From Microbulbifer yueqingensis (GTDB taxonomy: Bacteria; Pseudomonadota; Gammaproteobacteria; Pseudomonadales; Cellvibrionaceae), in assembly GCF_900100355.1 (NCBI RefSeq), contig NZ_FNFH01000002.1:62001-126000 (forward strand): a stretch of 64,000 nt of DNA, read 5' to 3'. The notes beneath the pieces were generated by a model. It saw only the letters and a list, made by a program, of their open reading frames with translations. It searched no databases and was not told the DNA's origin. The position numbers and the translations under genes were made by a program. Shown here in pieces: positions 54,417 to 63,817 of this stretch; position 1 is the first letter of the stretch, and each line of letters starts with the position of its first letter.

Positions 54417-56555
54417 CTACTCGATGCGGCGCCGGAAGGGTGGCAGGGAGTCCAGCATGGCACGGCCGTAACGGCGCGTAACCACCCGCCGGTCCAGCAG
54501 GGTGACAGTACCCTCGTCGCGCTCGGTGCGCAGCAGGCGACCGCAAGCCTGCACCAGCCTGACTGCCGCATCCGGGACAGTGATCTGCATGAAAGGGTTC
54601 CCTCCGCGGGCCTCCACCCACTCGGCCAGGGCCGCCTCGATGGGATCGTCCGGGACGGCAAAAGGCAGCTTCGCGATTACCACATGGCGACAGTAGTCGC
54701 CCGGCAGGTCGAGCCCTTCGGCAAAGCTGGCGAGCCCGAACAGCACGCTGCTGCCACCGCCATCCACGGTCTCGCGGTGAATTTCCAGCAACTGCTGGCG
54801 CGAGCGCTGGCCCTGCATCACCACCCGGTTGCGCCAGGTGCCCGGCAGCGCCTCGTACACGGTCTCCATCTGCCGGCGCGACGAGAACAGCACCAGTGCC
54901 CCACCGGGGCCCTGTAGCAGCTCCGGCAGGCTGTCGATCACCGCATCCGTATGGCGATCCGCATCCCCTGCGTCGACAGCCGCGGCAGGTACCTGAAGGG
55001 TAGCCCGGGAGAAATCAAATGGGCTGGGCACCACTTCGTAGGCGGCCCGGTCCGGCGTGCCGGCGCGCATCTTGAAGCGGTCGAAGCGACCCAGCGCGGT
55101 CAGGGTGGCAGAGGTCAGCACCGCGCCGTAGCAGCGCCGCCAGAGACTGTACTCCAGCGTTTTGCCGGCGAGGATGGGTGAGCTGCACACCTCAAAATCG
55201 AATGACCCGCCCCAGTCCACCAGGGTGACCCAGCGCGCCTGGGGCAGTGCCCCTGCGGCGTCCGGGCGGGCATAGTTGGCCCACAGCTGCAGGTTGGCCT
55301 CCGCGCGGCTGTACCAGCTGCCGAGCACCGGGTACCACCGCTCCAGGTCCACTGCCGGCACCGGGCTGTGGGGATCCTCCAGCAGTTTCTGGGCTGCCTG
55401 GAGCATTTTGCCAAACAGGGTCTCCAGCTCGTCGAAATCGTCGCGCAGGGTCTCCGCCATGCGCATCAGGCCTTCGGGCACCACGCCCCCCTCGAAGCGG
55501 TGTTTCACCGTGTTGCCGCGCTCATCCTCGAACTCACAGGTCTCCTCGAGCATTGGCCACAGCTGCTCCAGGGACTGCTTTGCGGAAGCCAGCAGGGCCG
55601 GCAGTTCCTCGCCGCAGCGGTCGATCTGGGCACCATCGCCGATCTCGCCGAGCATCTGCCCCAGGTTCTTGTTGGCCTGGTCCAGCCAGCCAGTGGAAGC
55701 ACCCACACGGCTGTGGTGGGAAAAGTGATTGAGCGCCTTGTCCGGCAGGTGATGCGCCTCATCCAGCACATAGATGGTCTCTTCCGGGGCCGGCAGGATG
55801 GCCCCCCCGCCCAGCGCCAGGTCGGCCAGCAACAGGTCGTGATTGGCCACTATCACGTCGGTCTTGCCCAGGCTTTCGCGCGCACGAAAGAAGCTGCAGT
55901 TGCCCACGTGGGGGCAGCGGCGCCCGCTGCACTGGCGGTGATCAGTGGTGACGCGGCTCCAGTCCGCCACCTCGATGGTGTCCGGCCAGTTGTCGCGATC
56001 GCCGTCCCAGCGGCCGCCGGCCAGGCTCTCGGCCATCTCCCGGTACAGCTTCACCCCCGTCTCCCCTACCTGGGGCAATTCGTCCTCATACAGCCCCATG
56101 CTGGTACCTGCACCACTGCTTCCCAGTTCGGCCAGCAGCTGGTCCAGCTTGCTCAGGCAGAGGTAACGGCCGCGCCCCTTGGCGAGACTGAAATCGAACT
56201 CCAGGCCGCTGTGGCGCGCCACTTCCGGCAAGTCCTTGTGGATGATCTGCTCCTGGAGGGCGACGGTAGCGGTGGAGATGACCAGTTTCTTGTCGTGGGA
56301 CTTCGCCAGGGGGATGGCCGCCAGCAGGTAGGCCACGGTCTTGCCGGTGCCCGTACCCGCTTCCACCACGCAGATGTGCTCGCCGTCGGTCGCCGCGCTG
56401 TCCCGCTCGCCGTTGGCATCACGCTCGATGGCACCGAGCGTGCGGGCGATAGCCGCGACCATCAATTTCTGCCCGTAACGGGCTTTGAGTTCACGGCCGG
56501 CCAGGAACTCACTGTAGGCGGCCTGGATGGCCTGTTTGTCTTCTGTGCTTAACAC
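54417..56555 (-). CDS. dinG: ATP-dependent DNA helicase DinG
   Basis: Fe-S superfamily 2 helicase (XPD-like) that unwinds DNA and R-loops. The P-loop VEAGTGTGKTVAYL, the DEAH box in YVLDEAHHL, and four cluster cysteines (LCLSKLD, then QCSGRRCPHVGNC) match E. coli DinG. Motif VI appears as QACGRLLRTERDEG. The product is 712 residues (E. coli 716). The start is GTG. It is another client of the Isc system. Confidence 0.95.
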   Translation of the reverse strand: MLSTEDKQAIQAAYSEFLAGRELKARYGQKLMVAAIARTLGAIERDANGERDSAATDGEHICVVEAGTGTGKTVAYLLAAIPLAKSHDKKLVISTATVALQEQIIHKDLPEVARHSGLEFDFSLAKGRGRYLCLSKLDQLLAELGSSGAGTSMGLYEDELPQVGETGVKLYREMAESLAGGRWDGDRDNWPDTIEVADWSRVTTDHRQCSGRRCPHVGNCSFFRARESLGKTDVIVANHDLLLADLALGGGAILPAPEETIYVLDEAHHLPDKALNHFSHHSRVGASTGWLDQANKNLGQMLGEIGDGAQIDRCGEELPALLASAKQSLEQLWPMLEETCEFEDERGNTVKHRFEGGVVPEGLMRMAETLRDDFDELETLFGKMLQAAQKLLEDPHSPVPAVDLERWYPVLGSWYSRAEANLQLWANYARPDAAGALPQARWVTLVDWGGSFDFEVCSSPILAGKTLEYSLWRRCYGAVLTSATLTALGRFDRFKMRAGTPDRAAYEVVPSPFDFSRATLQVPAAAVDAGDADRHTDAVIDSLPELLQGPGGALVLFSSRRQMETVYEALPGTWRNRVVMQGQRSRQQLLEIHRETVDGGGSSVLFGLASFAEGLDLPGDYCRHVVIAKLPFAVPDDPIEAALAEWVEARGGNPFMQITVPDAAVRLVQACGRLLRTERDEGTVTLLDRRVVTRRYGRAMLDSLPPFRRRIE

Positions 56556-56642
56556 GGTATCGGGCAGCCGGCAGGTGATGGATGGTCAGAGGGCGGCATT
56601 ATCACCCATGCGACTGCCGCTCTCCACCATATAAGGAGCCGG

Positions 56643-57812
56643 TCACAGGTAGGCGAGCTTGGATATGACCGGATTGGCATAGGCGCGTATCGCCTTGTCG
56701 CGCCAGCGCTCGTCGATACGCTGCATGCGCTCTTCGAACTTGCGCCGGGTCTCCTCGTGCTCATCCGGATCCCAGCTTCGGGCCGGCCAGCACACGGGCA
56801 GGTCGGGCACCTCGCCGTAGATCATCTCGTAGGCGATCAGGTTGGTGGGGTGCAGGACGTAATTGTCGATGATCTGCCGGTCGATTTCCTCTGCCAGGGC
56901 GCTGACGTCATGGTAGTCGCCCACGATCGGGGTACCGAACGCCGCGTGCACATGGCCCTTCTTGCCCACCACGCCCTTGGCGATTGAATTCAGGTCCTCG
57001 TGCTTGCCCTTGCGATAGCCCTCGGGATGCTCGGCAAAGTAGAGCTCACGCGCTTTCTGGCGGTCGCACGGATCCCACTCATAAGAAATCGCCAGGGGGA
57101 CAATGTGCAGCTTGCGCCAGAACTCGGCAAACGGAGTGTCCTTGTCCTTGGTCATGGCAAACATGGCGGCCAGTGCCGGGTTGGTCCGATCCAGGCCGTC
57201 CTTGGCACGGCCGGAGCGCTGGGCGATCCACACGTGCTCGTTCTCATTCACCACCGAGTGGTAGATGTAATTGGACAGCTTGGTGGCCGACTCGAGTTTT
57301 TCCCGGCGATTGCTCGACTTGCGCTTGACGGTGAAGCACTTGTTGAGCTTCATGATGTCGGTGGCGAACTGTTTGGTCAGCAGGTTGTCACCGATAGCGA
57401 TACGGGCAGTCTCATGCCCCTCCTTGTACATGGCCAGGATGGCGAGCGCCGGATCCATGGCGATATCGCGGTGATTGCTGACGAACAGGCAGGCGCGGTC
57501 CTTGGGCAGTGTGTCGAGGCCGGAGATGGTGAGCCCGTCGCTGGTACGGTTAACCGCCATTTCGAGGTACTTGGCCACCACTTCCTGTACGCCGCGTACA
57601 TCGCGGGCATTGCGGAACTCGAAGCGCAGGAACTGGCGCACCAGCCACGCGATGGGCCCCTCGAGCCTGGCCAGTTTCGGCACCAGGAAATGGGCTGCTG
57701 CGTGGGACATTTCCGGGTCGCTGATCAGGCGCTTGAGGGCTTCGCGCACCTCGTCGTCGCGATATGGACGAATATCCTCGAACTGCGAGGGATCCAACTC
57801 ACTTGCTCTCAT
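56643..57812 (-). CDS. 1-acylglycerol-3-phosphate acyltransferase family protein
   Basis: 389 residues with the PlsC-like domain. The catalytic motif is SNHRDIAMDPAL (NHX4D type). YIYHSVVNENEHVWIAQRSG follows, which corresponds to the substrate-binding block. A long C-terminal region follows, and no clear membrane helix is seen. The ATG at 57812 starts MRASELDPSQF. An in-frame ATG at 57872 would add 20 residues, and the still longer reading to 58082 is rejected. The exact acyl acceptor is unknown. Confidence 0.82.
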   Translation of the reverse strand: MRASELDPSQFEDIRPYRDDEVREALKRLISDPEMSHAAAHFLVPKLARLEGPIAWLVRQFLRFEFRNARDVRGVQEVVAKYLEMAVNRTSDGLTISGLDTLPKDRACLFVSNHRDIAMDPALAILAMYKEGHETARIAIGDNLLTKQFATDIMKLNKCFTVKRKSSNRREKLESATKLSNYIYHSVVNENEHVWIAQRSGRAKDGLDRTNPALAAMFAMTKDKDTPFAEFWRKLHIVPLAISYEWDPCDRQKARELYFAEHPEGYRKGKHEDLNSIAKGVVGKKGHVHAAFGTPIVGDYHDVSALAEEIDRQIIDNYVLHPTNLIAYEMIYGEVPDLPVCWPARSWDPDEHEETRRKFEERMQRIDERWRDKAIRAYANPVISKLAYL

Positions 57813-58116
57813 GGACTCACTACCTGCCACCTGGCGCCGCCCGAGCGGGAGCGCCGTATTATTCGGGCTCATTCTTATTTGGCGCCGGACCGTTTCAGGG
57901 GCCGGTCCGGGTACAGTATCTACTACGCCGGGAAACCCCGGCCGGCGGAGAACATACCGGAAGCGCCGCCGAACTGCCAGCGCCGCACGCGACCAGTCGG
58001 TGTGGACAGCAGCCACCCCACCCGTGAGAATAGGACGCCAGCGCCAGCGGCGCCCACACAATGATAACGAGAATGGCCCCACGTAAGGCCAGCGAAGCAG
58101 ATTTAGGAGTCACCCC
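57813..58116. other. Divergent gap between the acyltransferase and nhaC
   Basis: About 300 bp with no supported gene. A perfect 8-bp inverted repeat CCGGACCG / CGGTCCGG lies at 57885-57892 and 57903-57910, spaced like a dimeric regulator site. The rest is GC-rich and no clear promoter stands out. Confidence 0.4.
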
Positions 58117-59589
58117 TTGACCGAGCCCAGAACCCCCCCGCCCGAGCAACAACCGAGCCTGCTGGACGCCCTCACGCCTCTGCTGATTCTGATCGCCCTG
58201 CTGTCGCTGTCGGTCTTCTTTTACGGCGCCGACTCGTCCTATGGCCCAAACCAGATTGCCCTGCTGCTGTGTGCCGGCGTGGCGGCGCTGATGGGAATGA
58301 AGAACGGCCACTCCTGGCACGACATGGAGGCCGGCATGCTACACGGCATTGGCCTGGTGTTCGGCGCCATCCTGATCCTGCTCGCGGTCGGCGCCCTGAT
58401 CGGCAGCTGGATCCTCGCCGGCACTGTTCCTTCCATGATCTACTACGGGGTGCAGATCCTGTCCCCGCAGTGGTTCTATGCCGCCTCCTGTATCATCTGT
58501 GCGATAGTCGGCCTCAGCATCGGTTCCAGCTGGACCACCGCCGGCACCCTGGGTGTGGCCCTGATGGGCATCGCCGGCGCCCTCGGCCTGTCCCCGGCCA
58601 TCACCGCCGGCGCGGTCATCTCGGGGGCCTACTTCGGCGACAAGATGTCGCCGCTCTCCGACACCACCAATGTCGCCGCGGCGGTGACCTCCAACGACCT
58701 GTTCCTGCATATCCGCAACATGCTCTGGACCACCATGCCGGCCTTCGCCATTGCGCTGGTGGCATTCGCGCTGTTCGGGCTGACCGCAGACACCGGCAAC
58801 GCCACGCCGGCAGACATAGAGCAGCTCCTCGGCGCCCTGCAGCAGGAATTCAATATATCCATTGTCAGCATGCTGCCCCTGGCCCTGCTGCTGTTCATGG
58901 CCTGGCGCAAAGTGCCCGCCTACCCGACCCTGCTGATCGGAGCCCTGGTGGGCTGCGCCATCGGCCTGATTTTCGAGCCGGAGACGGCGCGGCGCCTGGG
59001 AGGAGAAGGCCCGCTGGCCGGTCTCAAGGGGGCCTGGTACAGCCTCTTTGATGGCTACAAGTCCAGCTCGAGCAATGAAGACGTGGCCGCCCTGCTCTCC
59101 AAGGGCGGCATGAGCAGCATGCTCAACACCATCTGGCTCATCATCTCTGCCATGGCTTTCGGCGGCGCCATGGAACGGGCCGGTTTCCTGGAGCGTATCG
59201 TCAACTGGACCCTGTCCAGGGTGAGGACCGTGGGCGGGCTGATCACCTCCACAGTGCTGACCTGCTTTGGCATGAATGCCGCAGCCGGCGACCAGTACAT
59301 GGCAATCATCATTCCCGGCCGGATGTTCCGCGGCGCCTTCGCCGAGAAGGGCCTGCACGGGCTCAGCCTGTCCCGCACCCTGGAGGACTCCGGTACCATC
59401 ACCTCCGTGCTGATCCCCTGGAACACCTGTGGTGCATATATGAGCGCCACCCTGGGCGTGGCCACCTTCACCTATGCGCCATTCGCCCTGTTCAATATCC
59501 TCTGCCCGTTGCTGGCCATCGCCTATGGCTGGATGCACTTCAAGCAGATGCCACTGGACGCGACCGCTAACGCCCAACCGGCAAGGTAA
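58117..59589 (+). CDS. nhaC: Na+/H+ antiporter NhaC family
   Basis: 490-residue membrane antiporter with about 11-12 hydrophobic helices, probably exchanging Na+ for H+ and so helping salt tolerance. The family motif GAYFGDKMSPLSDTTNVAAA and the later SGTITSVLIPWNTCGAYMSATLGV are clear. The start is a TTG at 58117, 7 nt after TAGGAGT; no ATG fits. A short 20-nt gap leads to the next gene. Confidence 0.92.
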   Translation: MTEPRTPPPEQQPSLLDALTPLLILIALLSLSVFFYGADSSYGPNQIALLLCAGVAALMGMKNGHSWHDMEAGMLHGIGLVFGAILILLAVGALIGSWILAGTVPSMIYYGVQILSPQWFYAASCIICAIVGLSIGSSWTTAGTLGVALMGIAGALGLSPAITAGAVISGAYFGDKMSPLSDTTNVAAAVTSNDLFLHIRNMLWTTMPAFAIALVAFALFGLTADTGNATPADIEQLLGALQQEFNISIVSMLPLALLLFMAWRKVPAYPTLLIGALVGCAIGLIFEPETARRLGGEGPLAGLKGAWYSLFDGYKSSSSNEDVAALLSKGGMSSMLNTIWLIISAMAFGGAMERAGFLERIVNWTLSRVRTVGGLITSTVLTCFGMNAAAGDQYMAIIIPGRMFRGAFAEKGLHGLSLSRTLEDSGTITSVLIPWNTCGAYMSATLGVATFTYAPFALFNILCPLLAIAYGWMHFKQMPLDATANAQPAR

Positions 59590-59609
59590 GAAGGACTGGT
59601 TAAAGCCCC

Positions 59610-60662
59610 ATGACTGACAGCAGCACTCCCGGGACCCTCACCGGGCTGATTACCGAGGCCCGGTTCAAATCGCGCTGGTTCGATCTCGGCCGCCGTGTGC
59701 GGCCCGTTTCAGCCAGTGACGTAGAAGCATTCGAATCAGGTTCCGCCGCCTGGCCATATCCATACCTGCGGGAGGCATGGACCGGCCTGCTGCTGTGGCC
59801 TGAGGAAGGTGGCGAGCCGGCGGTCTGGTTCCTCCGCCAGCCCCTGGACGAGCAGGGCAAATTGCGCCTGGCAGCACGCGACCAGTTTCTCGCCCTGCTC
59901 AACCAGAAGCTCAGCGGGGGCGACGGCAGGGATGCGGGCGAGCAGCTAGGACGGGCACTCGAGGAGAGCGACCTGGTCTATTCGCCGGCCCCGGAGCGCC
60001 AGGCTACATTTCACGCCAAGGCTGCCCGATTGCTCCATCGTCCCGCCAGCAATCACCTGGCAGCGGTCCTCGAGTACTTTCGCGCTCCCCACTCCGCTTC
60101 CTGGCAGGAGCTTGGCCTTCAGGGTATTGCAGACCTGGCCGCTCGCTGGGAGGAGTACGACGCACTACTGCGCGGCGCCATCGACAAGCTCGCGACACCG
60201 GTGCTGGTCAGCCTGTGCCAGAGCCTGGAGAGTGAATCCATCGATCACCGGCTCGCGCAAGCAGTAATCCACCGGGCCGAGCGGGAGCTCGCCAACCCAG
60301 CCCCGGAAACCGCGATCATCGCCGCCGCGGTGCGGGCCATTTCCTTTTCACCGGCCAGGGGCATGCGACAGGATTTCCTGCAGCAGGTGCTGGGGAACGA
60401 TCGCTCCTGCGCCGGGGAAGTGCTTGCCGCTATTGGCAGTCGCTGCCCCGAAGATCTCCAGGAGCATGGGCTCGCCGCGAACTGGCTTGCCCGGCTCGCC
60501 GCCTGTGGGCAACAGCAGACATTCAATTTATTGCTGGCGGACCTGATGTTCCTTCCCGATGTCCGTGCCGCACTGCTGGACGCCCTCCGCTCACCCGACC
60601 GCCCGGAGTCCCTGGCACAGGCGTTCGGCACCTTTTTACACGGACCCGGGCCGACCCACTGA
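59610..60662 (+). CDS. DUF3549-like protein of unknown function
   Basis: 350-residue soluble protein with no signal or membrane helix. The N-terminus contains FDLGRRVRPVSASDVEAFE and AVWFLRQPLDEQGKLRLAARDQFL, which fit the DUF3549 family known in Pseudomonas and relatives. The rest is mainly helical and rich in Leu and Ala. The function is unknown. It lies 20 nt after nhaC on the same strand and is probably co-transcribed. Confidence 0.75.
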   Translation: MTDSSTPGTLTGLITEARFKSRWFDLGRRVRPVSASDVEAFESGSAAWPYPYLREAWTGLLLWPEEGGEPAVWFLRQPLDEQGKLRLAARDQFLALLNQKLSGGDGRDAGEQLGRALEESDLVYSPAPERQATFHAKAARLLHRPASNHLAAVLEYFRAPHSASWQELGLQGIADLAARWEEYDALLRGAIDKLATPVLVSLCQSLESESIDHRLAQAVIHRAERELANPAPETAIIAAAVRAISFSPARGMRQDFLQQVLGNDRSCAGEVLAAIGSRCPEDLQEHGLAANWLARLAACGQQQTFNLLLADLMFLPDVRAALLDALRSPDRPESLAQAFGTFLHGPGPTH

Positions 60663-61067
60663 CAACCCGCGCCTTCCTCCAGCCTAATTTGCCGCGTCCG
60701 CTACCCTGACAATACCGGTGCGACATCGGAAAACCTCGCCAGCCGGCAGCGGCAAACATGAATTCTCCATCGGCCGTGCAGCAACGAGGGAGCGAGCCGG
60801 AATATTTTCCAGCTCGATAAAAAAATCTGTGCGCCCTGCAATGGGCCAGCACATCGAATGGCGGGAAACACTGTAAATATAGGTGTTTTCCCACGCCAAA
60901 CTGGCGCGCGTTTTATCCTGAGTTCACCGCTGGCAGCTATTTTCTCCGCCTGCCTATTACACTCCAAAGGGCGGCTCTTTGTAGAACATCATTTTACAAA
61001 GCAGACCAAACAGGTGACGTTTTATTGGCTATGCTAATGGCTGACATCAACGGAAAGGAGTAAGGGG
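60663..61067. other. Intergenic region before the small lipoprotein
   Basis: About 400 bp, more AT-rich than the genes around it. Overlapping minus-strand open frames look like chance. It holds a long imperfect hairpin (60859-60898) and a TATGCTAAT near 61029-61037 that could be the -10 of the lipoprotein promoter. Confidence 0.45.
60859..60898. repeat. Long imperfect hairpin with AT-rich loop
   Basis: TGGCGGGAAACAC pairs with GTGTTTTCCCACGCCA around an 11-nt AT-rich loop, with small bulges. It has no T tract. It may be an operator dyad or a structured RNA. Confidence 0.5.
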
Positions 61068-61262
61068 ATGAATTTCACTCCAGCCAAGTACCTAATGGGA
61101 ATTATCAGTGCTCTGGTTCTGGCGGGCTGCTGTGCGGCACCTGCGCCACCGGCTTCCTGCCCTCCAGGCTCTGAGCAGATCCCGCTCTCTATGGCGTGCC
61201 CGGCGGACGCCGATTGTTGGATGGCTTCCGACAATGTGCGGTGCATGAAAGTGGTCAAGTAA
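61068..61262 (+). CDS. Small cysteine-rich lipoprotein
   Basis: 64 residues. The signal peptide (GIISALVLAG) ends in a lipobox, LAGC, with C21 as the lipid site. The mature part is only 44 residues and has five further cysteines (C22, C31, C44, C50, C59) and an Ala/Pro-rich start. AAAGGAGTAAGGGG precedes the ATG, a strong ribosome site, and a terminator follows 22 nt after the stop, so it looks like a real single-gene unit. I recognise no family. Confidence 0.78.
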   Translation: MNFTPAKYLMGIISALVLAGCCAAPAPPASCPPGSEQIPLSMACPADADCWMASDNVRCMKVVK

Positions 61263-61284
61263 GACCCTTTCCGGCAAAACCAGC

Positions 61285-61315
61285 AATGCCGCTTTTCGGA
61301 GCGGCATTTGCTTTT
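61285..61315 (+). terminator. Rho-independent terminator of the small lipoprotein gene
   Basis: AATGCCGCT tttcgg AGCGGCATT is a 9-bp stem followed by TGCTTTT. It lies 22 nt after the stop codon. Confidence 0.8.
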
Positions 61316-61516
61316 CTGGCCCTCCTTCGCCTCCCCCGCCCCCTACTGCCAGCAGGACTGCCCCCTGCAGCACTGGCCGATCCTCCCGTTTAGCGCTAGC
61401 ATTGTCGCGCAAAGTGTTGCCAGGGCGGCGACTCACCATATTCGCTGCTGTAACGGTTCCCGACTTTGCACCCAAGAAATACCGATAATCCTCCAGCCAA
61501 TTTTCCCGGGAATAAG

Positions 61517-63139
61517 ATGACAGCCGATACCATGCCGGCAAGCCATACTGCCGCTATCGCCCAGTTGCAGGCGCACCAGCGCGAGCAGAAATGGTCCCTG
61601 CGCGATTTATTTGAGACCTCCCCCGACCGAGCCGACCGCTTCTGCAGCAACGCCGCCGGCATCTACCTGGACTACAGCAAGAACCACCTTCGGGAGGACA
61701 CCCTGTCACTCCTGCTTGACTACGCAGAGTCCTGCGGTTTGCAGCAACAAATCGAAGCGCTGCTCTCCGGTGCAAACGTCAACAACACAGAACACCGCCC
61801 CGCCCTGCACACCGCCCTCCGTTTCCAGGGCACCCCGTCCACCGAGCACGAGCGGGCGGTGGCCGAGTGCCGGGAACAGATGCGCCGCTTCACCCGCGAG
61901 GTCCATAGTGGCAACTGGCGCGGATACACCGGCGAGCCGATACACCATGTGGTCAATATCGGCATCGGCGGCTCTGACCTGGGTCCCCGCATGGTGGTCG
62001 AGGCACTGCGTCCCTGGCAGAAAGAAGGCATCACCGTACATTTTGTTGCCAATATCGACGGCGCTGACCTCAGTGACACCCTTGCCGGGCTGCCGCCACA
62101 GAACACGCTGTTTATCGTCGCCTCCAAGTCATTCTCGACCCTGGAGACCCGCGAGAACGCGATGTCGGCGCGACAGTGGATGCTGGATGCCGGCTGCGCG
62201 GAATCCCAGCTGGCACAGCACTTCGTGGCCGTGAGCAGCAATATCGTCGCAGCCGAGGATTTCGGTATCGCCGCGGAAAATATTTTTCCCATGTGGAGCT
62301 GGGTCGGCGGCCGCTACTCGCTCTGGTCGGCGATCGGCCTGCCCATCGCGCTGGCGTGCGGGTTTGAGGCTTACGAGCAGCTGCTGGCGGGGGGACACGC
62401 CATGGACCAGCATTTTGCCACCGCACCGATGGAGCAAAACCTGCCGGTGCTGATGGCCCTGATCCATTTCTGGTACCGCCAGTGCTGGGATACCACCAGC
62501 CAGGTGGTATTGCCCTACGCGCAGCGGCTGGCGAAGTTTCCGGCCTGGCTGCAGCAACTGGATATGGAGAGCCTGGGCAAGAGCGTCGACCGGGAGGGCC
62601 AGCCCCTGCACTACCCGAGCGGGAGCGTCATCTGGGGCACCGAGGGCAGCAACGGCCAGCACTCGTTTCACCAGCTGCTGCACCAGGGCACCGACATGAT
62701 TCCCGCGGACTTTATCGCCATCCGGGAACCCACGTCCGAACTGGCCGGGCAGCACCGGTGGCTCCTGTCCTGCTGTATCAGCCAGAGCCAGGCCCTGCTG
62801 CGCGGCAAGAGCCTGCACGAGGCGCGCCGCGAGCTGGAGGAACAGGGCTACACCCACCGCGAGGCCCACGCCCTGGCGCCGCACAAGGCGGTTCCCGGCA
62901 ATCGTCCCAGCAACACCCTGGTGGTAGAGCGCCTCGATCCCCGCCATCTCGGTGCACTGCTGGCGCTGTACGAACACAAGGTGTTTACAGGCGGTTGCCT
63001 GCTGGGTATCAACCCGTTCGACCAGTGGGGCGTGGAACTGGGCAAACTGCTGGGTGCCGAGGTACACGCTGCAATCGGCGGTAAAGCTCCCGGGGACTGG
63101 GACGGATCCAGCAAGAAGCTGCTGGAACTGCTTTTCTGA
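61517..63139 (+). CDS. pgi: Glucose-6-phosphate isomerase
   Basis: Interconverts glucose-6-phosphate and fructose-6-phosphate. The conserved segments VVNIGIGGSDLGPRMV, FVANIDGADL, SKSFSTLET, FPMWSWVGGRYSLWSAIGLP and GSNGQHSFHQLLHQGT are present. QWGVELGKLLG sits near the C-terminus. The ATG at 61517 gives 540 residues (E. coli 549). An in-frame ATG at 61466 lies far from any ribosome site and is not used here. Confidence 0.96.
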   Translation: MTADTMPASHTAAIAQLQAHQREQKWSLRDLFETSPDRADRFCSNAAGIYLDYSKNHLREDTLSLLLDYAESCGLQQQIEALLSGANVNNTEHRPALHTALRFQGTPSTEHERAVAECREQMRRFTREVHSGNWRGYTGEPIHHVVNIGIGGSDLGPRMVVEALRPWQKEGITVHFVANIDGADLSDTLAGLPPQNTLFIVASKSFSTLETRENAMSARQWMLDAGCAESQLAQHFVAVSSNIVAAEDFGIAAENIFPMWSWVGGRYSLWSAIGLPIALACGFEAYEQLLAGGHAMDQHFATAPMEQNLPVLMALIHFWYRQCWDTTSQVVLPYAQRLAKFPAWLQQLDMESLGKSVDREGQPLHYPSGSVIWGTEGSNGQHSFHQLLHQGTDMIPADFIAIREPTSELAGQHRWLLSCCISQSQALLRGKSLHEARRELEEQGYTHREAHALAPHKAVPGNRPSNTLVVERLDPRHLGALLALYEHKVFTGGCLLGINPFDQWGVELGKLLGAEVHAAIGGKAPGDWDGSSKKLLELLF

Positions 63140-63151
63140 TAACCGCCAGCC

Positions 63152-63182
63152 GGCTGGAGCCACCTATCCCGGTAGCTCCAGC
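63152..63182. terminator. Convergent hairpin between pgi and marC
   Basis: GGCTGGAGC and GCTCCAGCC form a 9-bp perfect stem with a 13-nt loop, overlapping the last codons of marC. No T tract follows. Confidence 0.45.
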
Positions 63183-63784
63183 CAGCGCTCTATTCCCTTC
63201 AGGATCATATCCACGGCGAATGACCCTGTGAACATTGCCGTGACCCGCCCCGCCACTTCTACGTAGCGACGGACGTACCGCTCCTGGCGGTTCTGCACCC
63301 AGTCGTAAACGACTTTAAGCAGGATCAGCGAGCCCAGTGCAGTCGCCATAGCCAGTATGATCGCCAGCGAACCATTTAACGTGCCGAGCCTGCTCCCGGC
63401 CACCACACTGGCGCTGATAGTGCCGGGCCCGATGATAAAGGGCATCGCAATGCTTCCGGCCGCCTCTTCCGGGTGCAAGTTCTTGCTTTCGATCGCGGAG
63501 CCCAGGTTCAGCGTGAGTCGTATGCCGATGATCAGGAAAGTGATCCCACCGAAGATCAGGAAGGCCAGGAAACGCACCTGCAGGACGTCGTCGAAAATCT
63601 GTTCCCCGAACCAGGCGAAGAGCAGGAACAGGCACAGGCTGATCATGTAGGCCCGAAAGAGGACCCCTGTGAGGGCCCGCAGCCCCAGCCCCCGAAACAG
63701 GTCCAGCACGTACACACTGAAAATGAAGGGATTCAGTAGCACCAGCAGCAACAGAAACGATTCCATGAACTGTGCGGTGGTCAT
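63164..63784 (-). CDS. MarC family integral membrane protein
   Basis: 206 residues with about six hydrophobic helices, the MarC/YchE topology. The family segment NPFIFSVYVLDLFRG near the N-terminus and AMPFIIGPGTISASVVAGSRLG mid-protein are recognisable. The function is uncertain; despite the name, family members are not shown to cause antibiotic resistance. It lies 33 nt downstream of the slipin gene on the same strand, a likely pair. Confidence 0.88.
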   Translation of the reverse strand: MTTAQFMESFLLLLVLLNPFIFSVYVLDLFRGLGLRALTGVLFRAYMISLCLFLLFAWFGEQIFDDVLQVRFLAFLIFGGITFLIIGIRLTLNLGSAIESKNLHPEEAAGSIAMPFIIGPGTISASVVAGSRLGTLNGSLAIILAMATALGSLILLKVVYDWVQNRQERYVRRYVEVAGRVTAMFTGSFAVDMILKGIERWLELPG

Positions 63785-63817
63785 TGCCTGCGCTGCTCCC
63801 GGTGAAGGTTGTCCGCC

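Noticed and set aside
56643-58082. Extended acyltransferase start at 58082
   Set aside because: The extra 90 residues are Arg/Pro-rich translation of an intergenic region; an ATG at 57812 begins the plausible protein.
60523-60967. Several overlapping minus-strand open frames after the DUF3549-like gene
   Set aside because: They lack ribosome sites and motifs and mostly mirror the hairpin-containing spacer and the end of the real gene.
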